This document shows, one piece after another, positions 24,715-31,944 of a stretch of 64,000 nucleotides of DNA. Below the pieces are notes generated by a model. It saw only the letters and a list, made by a program, of their open reading frames with translations. It did no database searches and was not told the DNA's origin. The DNA is from Streptomyces sp. HD (GTDB taxonomy: Bacteria > Actinomycetota > Actinomycetes > Streptomycetales > Streptomycetaceae). Within the stretch, counting starts at the first letter, position 1, and every line of letters starts with the position of its first letter. The position numbers and the translations under genes were made by a program. The DNA is taken from the NCBI RefSeq assembly GCF_028369295.1, contig NZ_JAQMYP010000020.1:98593-162592 (forward strand). Direction: 5' to 3'.

Positions 24715-24788
24715 TGCGCCGCCAGGGACTCGAACCCCGGACCCGCTGATTAAGAGTCAGCTGCTCTAACCAACTGAGCTAGCGGCGC
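24715..24788 (-). tRNA. tRNA-Lys (CTT)
   Basis: A complete 74-nt cloverleaf on the minus strand. Acceptor GCGCCGC pairs with GCGGCGC plus discriminator A, the D-arm is GCTC...GAGC, the anticodon arm GCTGA-CTCTTAA-TCAGC carries anticodon CTT, and the T-arm is CGGGG-TTCGAGT-CCCTG. CCA is not encoded. It is identical to the tRNAs at 30687-30760 and 45480-45553. A TAGAGT-like -10 lies about 20 bases upstream. Confidence 0.97.
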
Positions 24789-24971
24789 CTGCTGACGTCG
24801 TAACTCTACATGACCTTCCGGGGTGCCCCGACCACCCTCCGGGCGTGGGTGGGGGGTGGCCGGTGGGTCGTAAACCATTCGGACCGTCAACATGCGAGTC
24901 CGGAAGACAGTTGTGAAACTGACGGTGTGTACAGCCGCGGACATTTCCATCTGGAGTGTGAGGGGAATCGC

Positions 24972-26321
24972 ATGGAGACTCGGACTCCGGTATTCGAGGA
25001 ATTCGATCCGGAGAGTGACTGCGACTGCCCCGGATGCGTTCACTGGAGACGGGTCCTGCCGCATTCCACGACCGGCCGCCACCCGGCCGCGAACCGGGCA
25101 CTGATCGTCGCCGCAGCCGCCTCCGCCACCCTCGCCGTCGGTCAGCCGGCCCCCGCCTTCGCCGCCCCTCACGCCCACAACCGACCCGACGTTCCCGCAG
25201 GTGACGAGCCCGCGTCCCCCCAGGGCGGCCAGGCCCCGCTGCATGGCCCGGGCGGGCAGCCGGCCCAGCCGGGCTCGGTGAAGACGCCGAAGACCACACG
25301 CGCGGACATCATCAAGCGGGCCAGGAAATGGGTCGCGGCGAAGGTGCCGTACAACATGTCCCGGTACTGGTCGGACGGATACCGGCAGGACTGTTCCGGC
25401 TTCGTCTCGATGGCCTGGAAATTGCCCCGGAACGAATGGACCGGCAGCCTCGGCCAGTACGCCGTACGCATCAACCGGGAGGATCTCCAGCCCGGCGACA
25501 TTCTGCTGTTCCACAATCTGGCGGACCCCCAGCAAGGTTCGCACGTCGTCATTTTCGGCGGCTGGACGGACCACACGCACAGTCACTACGTCGCCTACGA
25601 GGCGACCCGCCCGCACACCCGCCGCAAGGTCACCCCGTACGCCTACTGGACCCACTCCGACCGCTATGTCGCCTACCGCTACAAGGGACTGTCGAGCGGC
25701 ACGACGGACACGGAACCGGACACCGGCCAGCAGCCGATCACCGCAGACCCGCCTAAACCGCACAAGCCGCAGCACGCGACGCCGTACCCGGGGCGGGCGT
25801 ACTTCGGACCCGGCGCCAACAACAAGCACGTCACCCAGCTGGGCCGCATGCTCGTCGAACGCGGTGCCGGCGCCCACTACTCCGACGGCCCCGGCCCGCG
25901 CTGGACGGACGCGGACCGCAGGGCCACCCGGGCCTTCCAGCTGGCGCAGGGCTGGCGGGGCCGGGAGGCGGACGGGCTGCCGGGGCCGCACACCTGGGAG
26001 CTGCTGGTGACGGGCAAGGGCAAGGACGTGCAGGTCGCGACGGCCGGGTCGCGTCCGCCCGGGAAGCCGGCGTCGCACGGGGTGCCGGGGTATCCGGGGC
26101 GGGCGATGTTCCGGCCGGGCGCCAGCAACGAGTACGTCACCCAGCTCGGCGAGCAGCTGGTGAAGAAGGGGTTCGGCAAGCTCTACAAGACCGGGCCCGG
26201 ACCGAGCTGGGGGGACGCGGACCGGCGCGCCGTCGAGGCCTTCCAGCGCAAACAGGGCTGGCGGGGCGGCGCGGCGGACGGCTATCCGGGGCCGGAGACC
26301 TGGCGGCGGCTCTTCTCGTGA
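24972..26321 (+). CDS. Secreted NlpC/P60-like cell-wall hydrolase with two peptidoglycan-binding domains
   Basis: A 449-residue protein. ATG 24972 follows gagggg. A Cys-containing N-terminal segment (DCDCPGCVHWRRVLPHS) precedes a hydrophobic stretch (ALIVAAAASATLAVGQPAPAFA) that may be a late signal peptide. The catalytic domain (about 100-240) has the nucleophile Cys in YRQDCSGFVSMAW and a His in GSHVVIFGGW, an NlpC/P60-type layout. Two similar repeats of about 80 residues follow, each with PYPGRAYFGPGANNKHVTQLG-like start and a TWRRLFS-like end, resembling PG_binding domains. It probably cleaves peptidoglycan peptides. Confidence 0.85.
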   Translation: METRTPVFEEFDPESDCDCPGCVHWRRVLPHSTTGRHPAANRALIVAAAASATLAVGQPAPAFAAPHAHNRPDVPAGDEPASPQGGQAPLHGPGGQPAQPGSVKTPKTTRADIIKRARKWVAAKVPYNMSRYWSDGYRQDCSGFVSMAWKLPRNEWTGSLGQYAVRINREDLQPGDILLFHNLADPQQGSHVVIFGGWTDHTHSHYVAYEATRPHTRRKVTPYAYWTHSDRYVAYRYKGLSSGTTDTEPDTGQQPITADPPKPHKPQHATPYPGRAYFGPGANNKHVTQLGRMLVERGAGAHYSDGPGPRWTDADRRATRAFQLAQGWRGREADGLPGPHTWELLVTGKGKDVQVATAGSRPPGKPASHGVPGYPGRAMFRPGASNEYVTQLGEQLVKKGFGKLYKTGPGPSWGDADRRAVEAFQRKQGWRGGAADGYPGPETWRRLFS

Positions 26322-26387
26322 CCCCGCACCCCTGCATCCCCGACAACCACTGCTGTGACGCGTCTGGCGCGGAGGCTGGAGGCACGC

Positions 26388-27518
26388 ATGACCACGACCA
26401 CTTCTCACTCGTCCGACTCGGAGGGAGTCCCGGACGGAGGGACGGCTACGGCTCGCCCCGGACGGCTGATCCAGAACGAGGTGACCACCGAGATCCCCGT
26501 CCACCTCCTCTTCCGCGACGAACCCCCCACGGTGTCCGTGCCGATCCGGCCCACGGTCGTGGCGCGCCGTCAGGGCACGGGCGAGCAGCCGCGCGTGCGC
26601 CGGCCGGTGCAGCCGGAGCAGCGTCCCGTGCCGGAGATGGACCCCGACCTGGCGGAGCGCCCGGCGCGGGTGCTGCCCGGGGCGGCCGGTGTGCTGGCCG
26701 GGGCCTGCGGGGCGGTCGGGTGCCTGGCCACCTCGTGGTGGTCGGGGGCGCTGCCGCCGCTCGCGGTGGAGGCGCTGCGGCTGCCGGCGTCCGCGGGCGC
26801 GGGCCTGGGGCCGGTGCAGTGGGCGGCGTACACGGGGGCCGGGGCGCTGGGGCTCTTCGGGCTCGGCGGGCTGGCGCGGGGGCGGACCGGGCGGGCCTGG
26901 GTGCTCGGGCTGTTCGGCCGCTACCGGGGGACGGTCCGGCGCACCGGACTGCTGTGGGTCAACCCGCTGCTGCTGCGCCGTCGCGTGGACGTACGGCTGC
27001 GGCACTGGCGCAGCGAGCCGATGCCGGCGGCCGACGGCACCGGGGTCGAGCTGCGGGTGGTCGTCCTGGTGGTGTGGCGGGTGAAGGACACCGCGCGGGC
27101 GATGCTCGGGGTGGAGGACCACGAGACGTATCTGCGCGAGTGCGTCGAGTCGGCGCTGGCCCGGGTTCCGGTGGAGATGCCGAGTGCCTCGCGGGGGGCC
27201 GTCGAGGCGGCCTCGGACGCGCTGACCCGGTTGGTGGTGCGGGACGCGGGGGCGGTCGGCCTTGAGGTGTTCTCGGTACGGCCGGTGCGCATGGAGTACG
27301 CCCCGGAGGTCGCCGCCGCCATGCACCGCCGCCGTATCGCCGCGCTGGACGCGCAGCACCGGGCGGCCGTGCTCACCTCGGTCGTGGACTCGGTGGAGGA
27401 CACGGTGACCCGGCTGACCGTGCGGGGCCTGGTCGAGCTCGATGACTACGAACGCAAGGCACTGGTCAAGGACTTGACGGTGGCGTTCTGCATGGGGCGG
27501 GGTGAGCCGGGAGTCTGA
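26388..27518 (+). CDS. SPFH/band-7 domain membrane protein
   Basis: A 376-residue protein from ATG 26388 (ribosome site ggagg). A disordered N-terminus (about 1-105) precedes two helices (PGAAGVLAGACGAVGCLATSWW and QWAAYTGAGALGLFGLGGLA). The SPFH domain then shows GLLWVNPLLLRRRVDVRLRHW, VELRVVVLVVWRVKDTARAML and LTRLVVRDAGAVGLEVFSVRPVRMEYAPEVAAAMHRRR. Band-7/SPFH proteins scaffold membrane microdomains. The C-terminal helical tail is short. Its role in this locus is unknown. Confidence 0.87.
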   Translation: MTTTTSHSSDSEGVPDGGTATARPGRLIQNEVTTEIPVHLLFRDEPPTVSVPIRPTVVARRQGTGEQPRVRRPVQPEQRPVPEMDPDLAERPARVLPGAAGVLAGACGAVGCLATSWWSGALPPLAVEALRLPASAGAGLGPVQWAAYTGAGALGLFGLGGLARGRTGRAWVLGLFGRYRGTVRRTGLLWVNPLLLRRRVDVRLRHWRSEPMPAADGTGVELRVVVLVVWRVKDTARAMLGVEDHETYLRECVESALARVPVEMPSASRGAVEAASDALTRLVVRDAGAVGLEVFSVRPVRMEYAPEVAAAMHRRRIAALDAQHRAAVLTSVVDSVEDTVTRLTVRGLVELDDYERKALVKDLTVAFCMGRGEPGV

Positions 27519-27527
27519 CGGCCCCTC

Positions 27528-27559
27528 GAACATGTTCCTTGATTGGTATGGACATGTTC
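27528..27559 (+). promoter_or_regulatory. Tandem operator-like palindromes upstream of the LPMO gene
   Basis: GAACATGTTC (27528-27537) is a perfect palindrome and GGACATGTTC (27550-27559) a one-mismatch copy. Their centres are 22 bp apart, about two helical turns, so two dimers could bind on the same face of the DNA. The regulator is unknown. Confidence 0.5.
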
Positions 27560-27581
27560 AATGGTCAGCAATAATCTGGGA

Positions 27582-27597
27582 CTTGGTCTAGACCTGC
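27582..27597 (+). promoter_or_regulatory. DasR-like site upstream of the LPMO gene
   Basis: The palindrome GGTCTAGACC (27585-27594) is the core of the DasR responsive element, whose consensus as I recall it is AC-TGGTCTAGACCA-GT. The outer bases diverge here (about 11 of 16 match). DasR represses GlcNAc/chitin genes in Streptomyces, and an LPMO gene is a plausible target. Confidence 0.5.
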
Positions 27598-27637
27598 AAG
27601 CTCGCCGAACTTCCCCCACGTTCCCAGGAGCAGCAGC

Positions 27638-28243
27638 ATGCGCAGAAAGACCAAGTGGTACGCCGCCGCGCTCGGACTCACCACGGCCGGGGCCTTCGTG
27701 CTCTCCGCCGGCGGCGCCAGCAGCCACGGCTACACCGACCTCCCCATCAGCAGGCAGAAGCTCTGCCAGAACGGCACCGTCACCAACTGCGGCTCCATCC
27801 AGTGGGAGCCGCAGAGCGTCGAGGGCCCCAAGGGCTTCCCCGGCTCCGGGCCCGCCGACGGGCAGATATGCAACGCCGGACTGGGGCAGTTCGCCCAGCT
27901 CAGCGCTCCGAAGACGCCGTCGGGAGCGGACTGGCCCACCACCAGGGTGTCGGGCGGTCAGAGCTACACCTTCCGCTGGCAGTTCACGGCGATGCACGCC
28001 ACGACCGACTTCAAGTACTACGTCACCAAGCCGGGCTGGAACCAGAACCACAACCTGACCCGCTCCGACCTCAACCTCACCCCGTTCTTCACCGTGCCCT
28101 ACAACGGGCAGCGCCCGCCGCAGACCCTGTCCCACGCGGGCACCCTGCCGTCCGGGCTGAGTGGTCACCACGTGATCCTCGCGGTGTGGACGATCGCGGA
28201 CACCGGCAACGCGTTCTACGCCTGCTCGGACGTCACGTTCTGA
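27638..28243 (+). CDS. lpmP: Lytic polysaccharide monooxygenase, AA10 family (LpmP-like)
   Basis: A 201-residue protein with ATG 27638 after an aggagc ribosome site. The signal peptide is cleaved before His30 (GGASS-HGYTD), giving the N-terminal His of the copper His-brace; the second His is His120 in FTAMHATTD. Two Cys pairs and a C-terminal NAFYACSDVTF with the axial Phe complete a single AA10 domain without a binding module. AA10 enzymes oxidatively cleave chitin or cellulose. Synteny points to the S. lividans LpmP protein, reported to act with CslA/GlxA. The symbol rests on that synteny. Confidence 0.93.
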   Translation: MRRKTKWYAAALGLTTAGAFVLSAGGASSHGYTDLPISRQKLCQNGTVTNCGSIQWEPQSVEGPKGFPGSGPADGQICNAGLGQFAQLSAPKTPSGADWPTTRVSGGQSYTFRWQFTAMHATTDFKYYVTKPGWNQNHNLTRSDLNLTPFFTVPYNGQRPPQTLSHAGTLPSGLSGHHVILAVWTIADTGNAFYACSDVTF

Positions 28244-28332
28244 GGTTCTCTTGAGTAAATGCCCAGGTCGGCGTGGGTAGGTTCCTCCCACGCCGGCCGA
28301 ACGGGGGCCGCGCACGGCCCTCGGGGGACCTC

Positions 28333-28893
28333 ATGGAAGTCTTTTTCTACCTCGTGCCCGCGATCATGATCGCGATCGCCTCCTGCGTCGCGGTCGCGGT
28401 GATCCGCCGCTCCCTGCGGGTCAGCCGCGCCTGGAACAGCGGTCTGACCGCCGAGGCGCGCTGCCTGCGGACGTACACCACGACCAGTGGTGGCAGCGGG
28501 GACAGCTCGGTGCACACGACCCTGCACCACGTCTACGAGTTCATCACGCGGGACGGCCGCAGTGTCCGGTTCGAGGAGGCGGGCGGGCCCGGGACGATCG
28601 TCGAGGGCGACATCGTCACCGTGCACTATGTGGCGGACGACCCGCAGCAGGCCACGGCCAATCCTCCGGCGCCCGGAAGGCTCGCGGCGGGCACGGGGTG
28701 CATTCTGGCGTTCCTCGGTGTGTTCATCCTCGGGGCCATCGCCTTCATGCTCATGGCGCACTCGATCTTCTCCATCGAGGAGGGGTTCTTCGGCGGGGAC
28801 GGCTTCTTCGGCGGGGACGATGTCCCCGGCGAGGGCGACTTCCCCACGGAGGGCGATTTCCCCACCGGGGACGATGTCTTCATGGAGCCGTGA
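28333..28893 (+). CDS. DUF3592-like membrane protein with acidic C-terminal repeats
   Basis: A 186-residue protein from ATG 28333 (ribosome site gggga). Helix 1 is VFFYLVPAIMIAIASCVAVAVI; a soluble beta-domain follows (HHVYEFITRDGRSVRFEEAGGPGTIVEGDIVTVHYVADDP, typical of DUF3592), and helix 2 is GCILAFLGVFILGAIAFMLMAH. The tail repeats GGDGFFGGDD and GEGDFPTEGDFPTGDD and is strongly acidic. Function is unknown; it is a small two-helix surface protein. Confidence 0.82.
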   Translation: MEVFFYLVPAIMIAIASCVAVAVIRRSLRVSRAWNSGLTAEARCLRTYTTTSGGSGDSSVHTTLHHVYEFITRDGRSVRFEEAGGPGTIVEGDIVTVHYVADDPQQATANPPAPGRLAAGTGCILAFLGVFILGAIAFMLMAHSIFSIEEGFFGGDGFFGGDDVPGEGDFPTEGDFPTGDDVFMEP

Positions 28894-28933
28894 CGCTCCA
28901 CATCTGACGTCTCGTCAATTACCGTGCGCCCCC

Positions 28934-30586
28934 ATGGAGTCCACCACGGAACGCACGGTCGCGGAGTTCGTCGCGGCGCGGTGGGGTGACCACCGGCCTG
29001 GGCTGTGGTTCGAGGGGCAGACGCTCACGCACCACCAGACGGCGGCCGGGGCCGCGGTCCGGGCGGCGCTGCTCGCCGACCTGCTGCCGCCCGGCGCCGA
29101 GCCGCACATCGGCGTGCTTCTGGACAACACCCCGGAGTACCCGATGTGGTTGAGCGCGGCCGCCCTCGCGGGAGCAGCCGTCGCCGGCATCAACCCCACC
29201 CGCAGGGGCCGCGAACTCGCCCGCGACATCCTGCACACCGAGTGCCACCTGCTGATCACCGAGCCGACCCGGCTGCCCCTGCTGAAGGGCCTCGACCTCC
29301 CCGGCGTACGCCTCCTGGTGACCGGCACCGAGGAATACGACGACCTGCTCGCGCTCTACGCCGACGCCCGGCCGGACGCCTCCCGGGCCACCCCCGCCGA
29401 CCGCCTCCTGCTCTACTTCACGTCGGGCTCGACCGCCGCCCCCAAGGCCGCGCTCTGCTCCCAGGGCCGCCTGGCCGCCGCCGGCCGCTCCCTGGCGGAC
29501 CAGTTCGGGCTCGGGCCGGACGGGGTGCACTACGTCTGCATGCCGATGTTCCACGGCAACGCGGTGATCGCCGACTGGGCGCCGGCGCTGGCGAGCGGCG
29601 CGGGGGTGGCGCTCAGGCGGCGGTTCTCGGCGTCGGGGTTCCTGACGGACGTACGCCGGTACGGGGTGACGTATTTCACCTACGTGGGCCGGGCGATCCA
29701 GTACGTCCTGGCCACCGAGCCGCGTGCGGACGACCGGGACCACTCGCTGCGGCTGGGCTTCGGGACCGAGGCCGGGGCGCGGGACGCGGTGGCCTTCGAG
29801 CGGCGGTTCGGGGTGCGGCTGGTCGAGGGGTACGGGTCGTCCGAGGGCGGGGCCGCCGTGCAGTGGTCGCCGGGGACGCCGCCGGGAGCCGTGGGGCGGG
29901 CGGGACCCGGGCTCGTCGTACTGGATCAGGGGACGCGCGAGGAGTGCCCGCCCGCCGTCTTCGACCCGGCCGGGCGGCTGCTCAACGGTGACGAGGCCAT
30001 CGGGGAGCTGGTGAACCGGGCGCCGAACCCCTTCGAGGGGTACTGGCGCAATCCCGAGGCGGAGGCCGAGCGGCGGCGGGACGGCTGGTACTGGACCGGC
30101 GATCTCTTCTACCGGGACTGCGACGGCTATCTCTACTTCGCAGGCCGCACGGACGACCGGATCCGGGTCGACGGCGAGAACCTGGCCGCCGCGCTGATCG
30201 AGAACATCCTCGCGCGCTACGAGGGGGCGGTCGCCGTCGCCGTGTACGCCGTGCCGGATCCGGTGACCGGGGACCAGGTGATGGCGACGATCGCCGGGAC
30301 CTTCGACCCGGTGGCCTTCGCGGACTTCCTGGCCGCCCAGCCCGATCTCGGGACCAAGATGGCGCCCCGGTTCGTGCGGGTGGTGGAGCGGATGCCGGTC
30401 ACCGCCACGAACAAGATCCACCGGGCGCGGCTTCGGAAGGACGGCGTGCGGTGCGCCGACCCGGTGTGGTGGCTGCCGCCCGGACAGCGGACGTACCGGA
30501 GGCTGGAAGACGCGGAAGGGCCTCTCGCTCCCACGAGAGGCCCTTCACCGGTGCGCCGCCAGGGACTCGAACCCCGGACCCGCTGA
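28934..30586 (+). CDS. AMP-dependent acyl-CoA synthetase, 3' end replaced by tRNA-fragment DNA
   Basis: A 550-residue protein from ATG 28934. The adenylate-forming signature is intact: YFTSGSTAAPKA (P-loop), VEGYGSSEGG, YWTGDLFYRDCDGYLYFAGRTDDRIRVDGEN, and a C-terminal ATNKIHRARLRKDG carrying the candidate catalytic Lys. It activates a fatty or aromatic acid; the acid is unknown. The last 22 residues (after RRLEDAE) are encoded by a terminator hairpin and a tRNA-Lys 3'-fragment read on the opposite strand, and the TGA lies inside that fragment. The natural C-terminus was therefore probably lost to the element; the catalytic Lys is retained. Confidence 0.88.
   Translation: MESTTERTVAEFVAARWGDHRPGLWFEGQTLTHHQTAAGAAVRAALLADLLPPGAEPHIGVLLDNTPEYPMWLSAAALAGAAVAGINPTRRGRELARDILHTECHLLITEPTRLPLLKGLDLPGVRLLVTGTEEYDDLLALYADARPDASRATPADRLLLYFTSGSTAAPKAALCSQGRLAAAGRSLADQFGLGPDGVHYVCMPMFHGNAVIADWAPALASGAGVALRRRFSASGFLTDVRRYGVTYFTYVGRAIQYVLATEPRADDRDHSLRLGFGTEAGARDAVAFERRFGVRLVEGYGSSEGGAAVQWSPGTPPGAVGRAGPGLVVLDQGTREECPPAVFDPAGRLLNGDEAIGELVNRAPNPFEGYWRNPEAEAERRRDGWYWTGDLFYRDCDGYLYFAGRTDDRIRVDGENLAAALIENILARYEGAVAVAVYAVPDPVTGDQVMATIAGTFDPVAFADFLAAQPDLGTKMAPRFVRVVERMPVTATNKIHRARLRKDGVRCADPVWWLPPGQRTYRRLEDAEGPLAPTRGPSPVRRQGLEPRTR
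30515..30546 (-). terminator. Terminator hairpin after tRNA-Lys 3'-fragment 3
   Basis: A perfect 13-bp stem, GAAGGGCCTCTCG / CGAGAGGCCCTTC, with a 6-base loop. It lies inside the 3' end of the acyl-CoA synthetase reading frame. Confidence 0.75.
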
Positions 30587-30587
30587 T
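30552..30587 (-). repeat. tRNA-Lys 3'-fragment 3 (36 bases)
   Basis: The same nucleotides 39-74 of tRNA-Lys as in the array at 24.4-24.8 kb, 135 bases from the complete gene at 30687. The 5' flank is again ATGCAGC next to a CCGGGGG/CCCCCGG hairpin. The stop codon of the acyl-CoA synthetase lies within it. Confidence 0.9.
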
Positions 30588-30649
30588 GCTGCATTTTCCG
30601 GGGGGCAACCCCCGGACCCCCGGCCGTTCCTGCTGGACTCGTGTACGCG

Positions 30650-30681
30650 GAAGGGCCCCTCGCTCCCACGAGAGGCCCTTC
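30650..30681 (-). terminator. Terminator of tRNA-Lys (second complete gene)
   Basis: GAAGGGCCCCTCG / CGAGAGGCCCTTC stem with one mismatch and a 6-base loop, 5 bases after the tRNA 3' end. Confidence 0.75.
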
Positions 30682-30686
30682 ACAGG

Positions 30687-30760
30687 TGCGCCGCCAGGGA
30701 CTCGAACCCCGGACCCGCTGATTAAGAGTCAGCTGCTCTAACCAACTGAGCTAGCGGCGC
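30687..30760 (-). tRNA. tRNA-Lys (CTT)
   Basis: Sequence identical to the tRNA at 24715-24788 over all 74 bases, anticodon CTT, CCA not encoded. Upstream on the minus strand a TAGTAT-like -10 lies in an AT-rich stretch near 30810-30820. Confidence 0.97.
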
Positions 30761-30881
30761 ATGACTCCGCCGACCGCGTTCACTGTGCTCTCGCGGCTGG
30801 CGACGAAGAAAATACTACCTGGTCCGCGGGGGTGCTTCGGACCACGCCGGACCGGGGGTCGGACTGGGCCTGGAGGGCCGG

Positions 30882-31640
30882 CTAGATCGCGAGCGACAGC
30901 AGTACCGGGGCCGCGTTGCGGTTCAGGGTCGCCGCCGCCTGCTTCAGTCGGTGGGCGTGTTCGACCGGGAGGGACAGGGCCAGGCAGCCCACCGAGGATC
31001 CGGCCGTGATCGGGACCGCCGCGCAGACCGTGCCCACCGCGTACTCCTGGAGATCGAGGTGGGGGACGGTCGGCGGCTGGGCCTCCAGGCGGGAGAGGAG
31101 GACCTTGTCGCTGGTGATCGTGCGGGACGTGAGACGGGCCATCCGGTGGCGGGAGAGGTGGTCGCGCCGGCCGTTGTGGTCGAGCTGGCCGAGCAGGCTC
31201 TTGCCGATCGCGGTGGCGTGGGCGGAGTAGCGGAAGTCGACCCACTCGTTGACCACGGGGGTGGCCGGGCCGGCGGCGTACTGGTCGATCCTGATCTCGC
31301 CGTCGACGTACCGGCTGATGTAGACAGCGGCGCCGACCGAGTCGCGCAGCCGGTCCAGGGTGCGCTGGAGGTTCTCGCGCAGGGCCTGGTCGCGGCCCTG
31401 CGCGGAACCCAGACGGGTCAGTGCGTCGCCGGTGACGTACGCGCCGTCGGCGACCTGCTCGACGTAGCCCTCGCGGCGCAGCATCAGCAGGAGGCCGGTC
31501 AGGCGCTCCGGGTCGATGCCGGTGTGCCGGGCGAGGTCGGCGTCGGTGATTCCGGTGTTGTGCCGAACCACCGTCTCCAGGACGCGCAGGGCGTCCTGGG
31601 CCGAGTGGTACGGCGTCGTCGGCTCGTGCTGCAGCGCCAC
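30882..31640 (-). CDS. IclR-family transcriptional regulator
   Basis: A 252-residue protein from ATG 31640. The N-terminal winged helix (VLETVVRHNTGITDADLARHTGIDPERLTGLLLMLRREGYVEQ) is followed by an IclR effector domain with YSAHATAIGKSLLGQL and a C-terminal GTVCAAVPITAGSSVGCLALSLPVEHA. It lies just downstream of the ehu operon on the same strand, and an 18-bp palindrome is in its upstream region (31790-31807). It probably controls itself and the adjacent transport/catabolic cluster; the effector is unknown. Confidence 0.92.
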   Translation of the reverse strand: MALQHEPTTPYHSAQDALRVLETVVRHNTGITDADLARHTGIDPERLTGLLLMLRREGYVEQVADGAYVTGDALTRLGSAQGRDQALRENLQRTLDRLRDSVGAAVYISRYVDGEIRIDQYAAGPATPVVNEWVDFRYSAHATAIGKSLLGQLDHNGRRDHLSRHRMARLTSRTITSDKVLLSRLEAQPPTVPHLDLQEYAVGTVCAAVPITAGSSVGCLALSLPVEHAHRLKQAAATLNRNAAPVLLSLAI

Positions 31641-31789
31641 GGTTCCCCCTGCGGTCGCACGTTGCTTCTCGTCAACTCGTCGACTGGGCCGGGTGTCGAG
31701 TCAGCCAATCCCCTTCACGATAACGGGCAAGAGGCCTGTAGTGAGCGGTTGTTGACGAGATTGCGATGCCCCCAACTGCGGGGATAGCA

Positions 31790-31807
31790 CTCCGGCATAT
31801 GCCAGAG
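31790..31807 (+). promoter_or_regulatory. 18-bp palindrome, probable operator of the IclR regulator
   Basis: CTC-n-GGCATATGCC-n-GAG: a perfect 10-bp core with matching outer triplets. It lies 150 bases upstream of the IclR gene start. Size and symmetry fit an IclR-type dimer site; the link is inferred from position. The same core GGCATATGCC also occurs at 46211-46220. Confidence 0.5.
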
Positions 31808-31909
31808 TCACCGTCGGTGTTCGTCGGCGCAGCCGGAACGGTGGGCTCGTTGAAATTCTTCAACGAGCCCGCGACCTGCGACTATTGGGACTTCGGGAGG
31901 TGTCAACAA

Positions 31910-31936
31910 GGGCAATGCCCTTTTCGGGCATTGCCC
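31910..31936 (-). terminator. Terminator of the ehu operon
   Basis: GGGCAATGCCC (31910-31920) and GGGCATTGCCC (31926-31936) form a perfect 11-bp stem with a 5-base loop, 8 bases after the ehuA stop; on the minus strand TTGTTG follows. Confidence 0.8.
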
Positions 31937-31944
31937 CCGCTCGT

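Larger units (their letters stand above)
31641..31944. other. Intergenic region between ehuA and the IclR gene
   Basis: No gene is visible. It contains three inverted repeats, listed separately where functional: the ehu terminator (31910-31936), a second perfect hairpin with arms GGGCTCGTTGAA / TTCAACGAGCCC (31843-31854 and 31859-31870), and the palindrome at 31790-31807. The stretch 31660-31780 is relatively AT-rich and should hold the IclR promoter. Confidence 0.6.

Noticed and set aside
24290..24753. Frames ending in peptides such as RQGLEPRTR across the tRNA-Lys array
   Set aside because: These are readings through tRNA genes, tRNA fragments and terminators, repeated at each tRNA-Lys site; they are not proteins.
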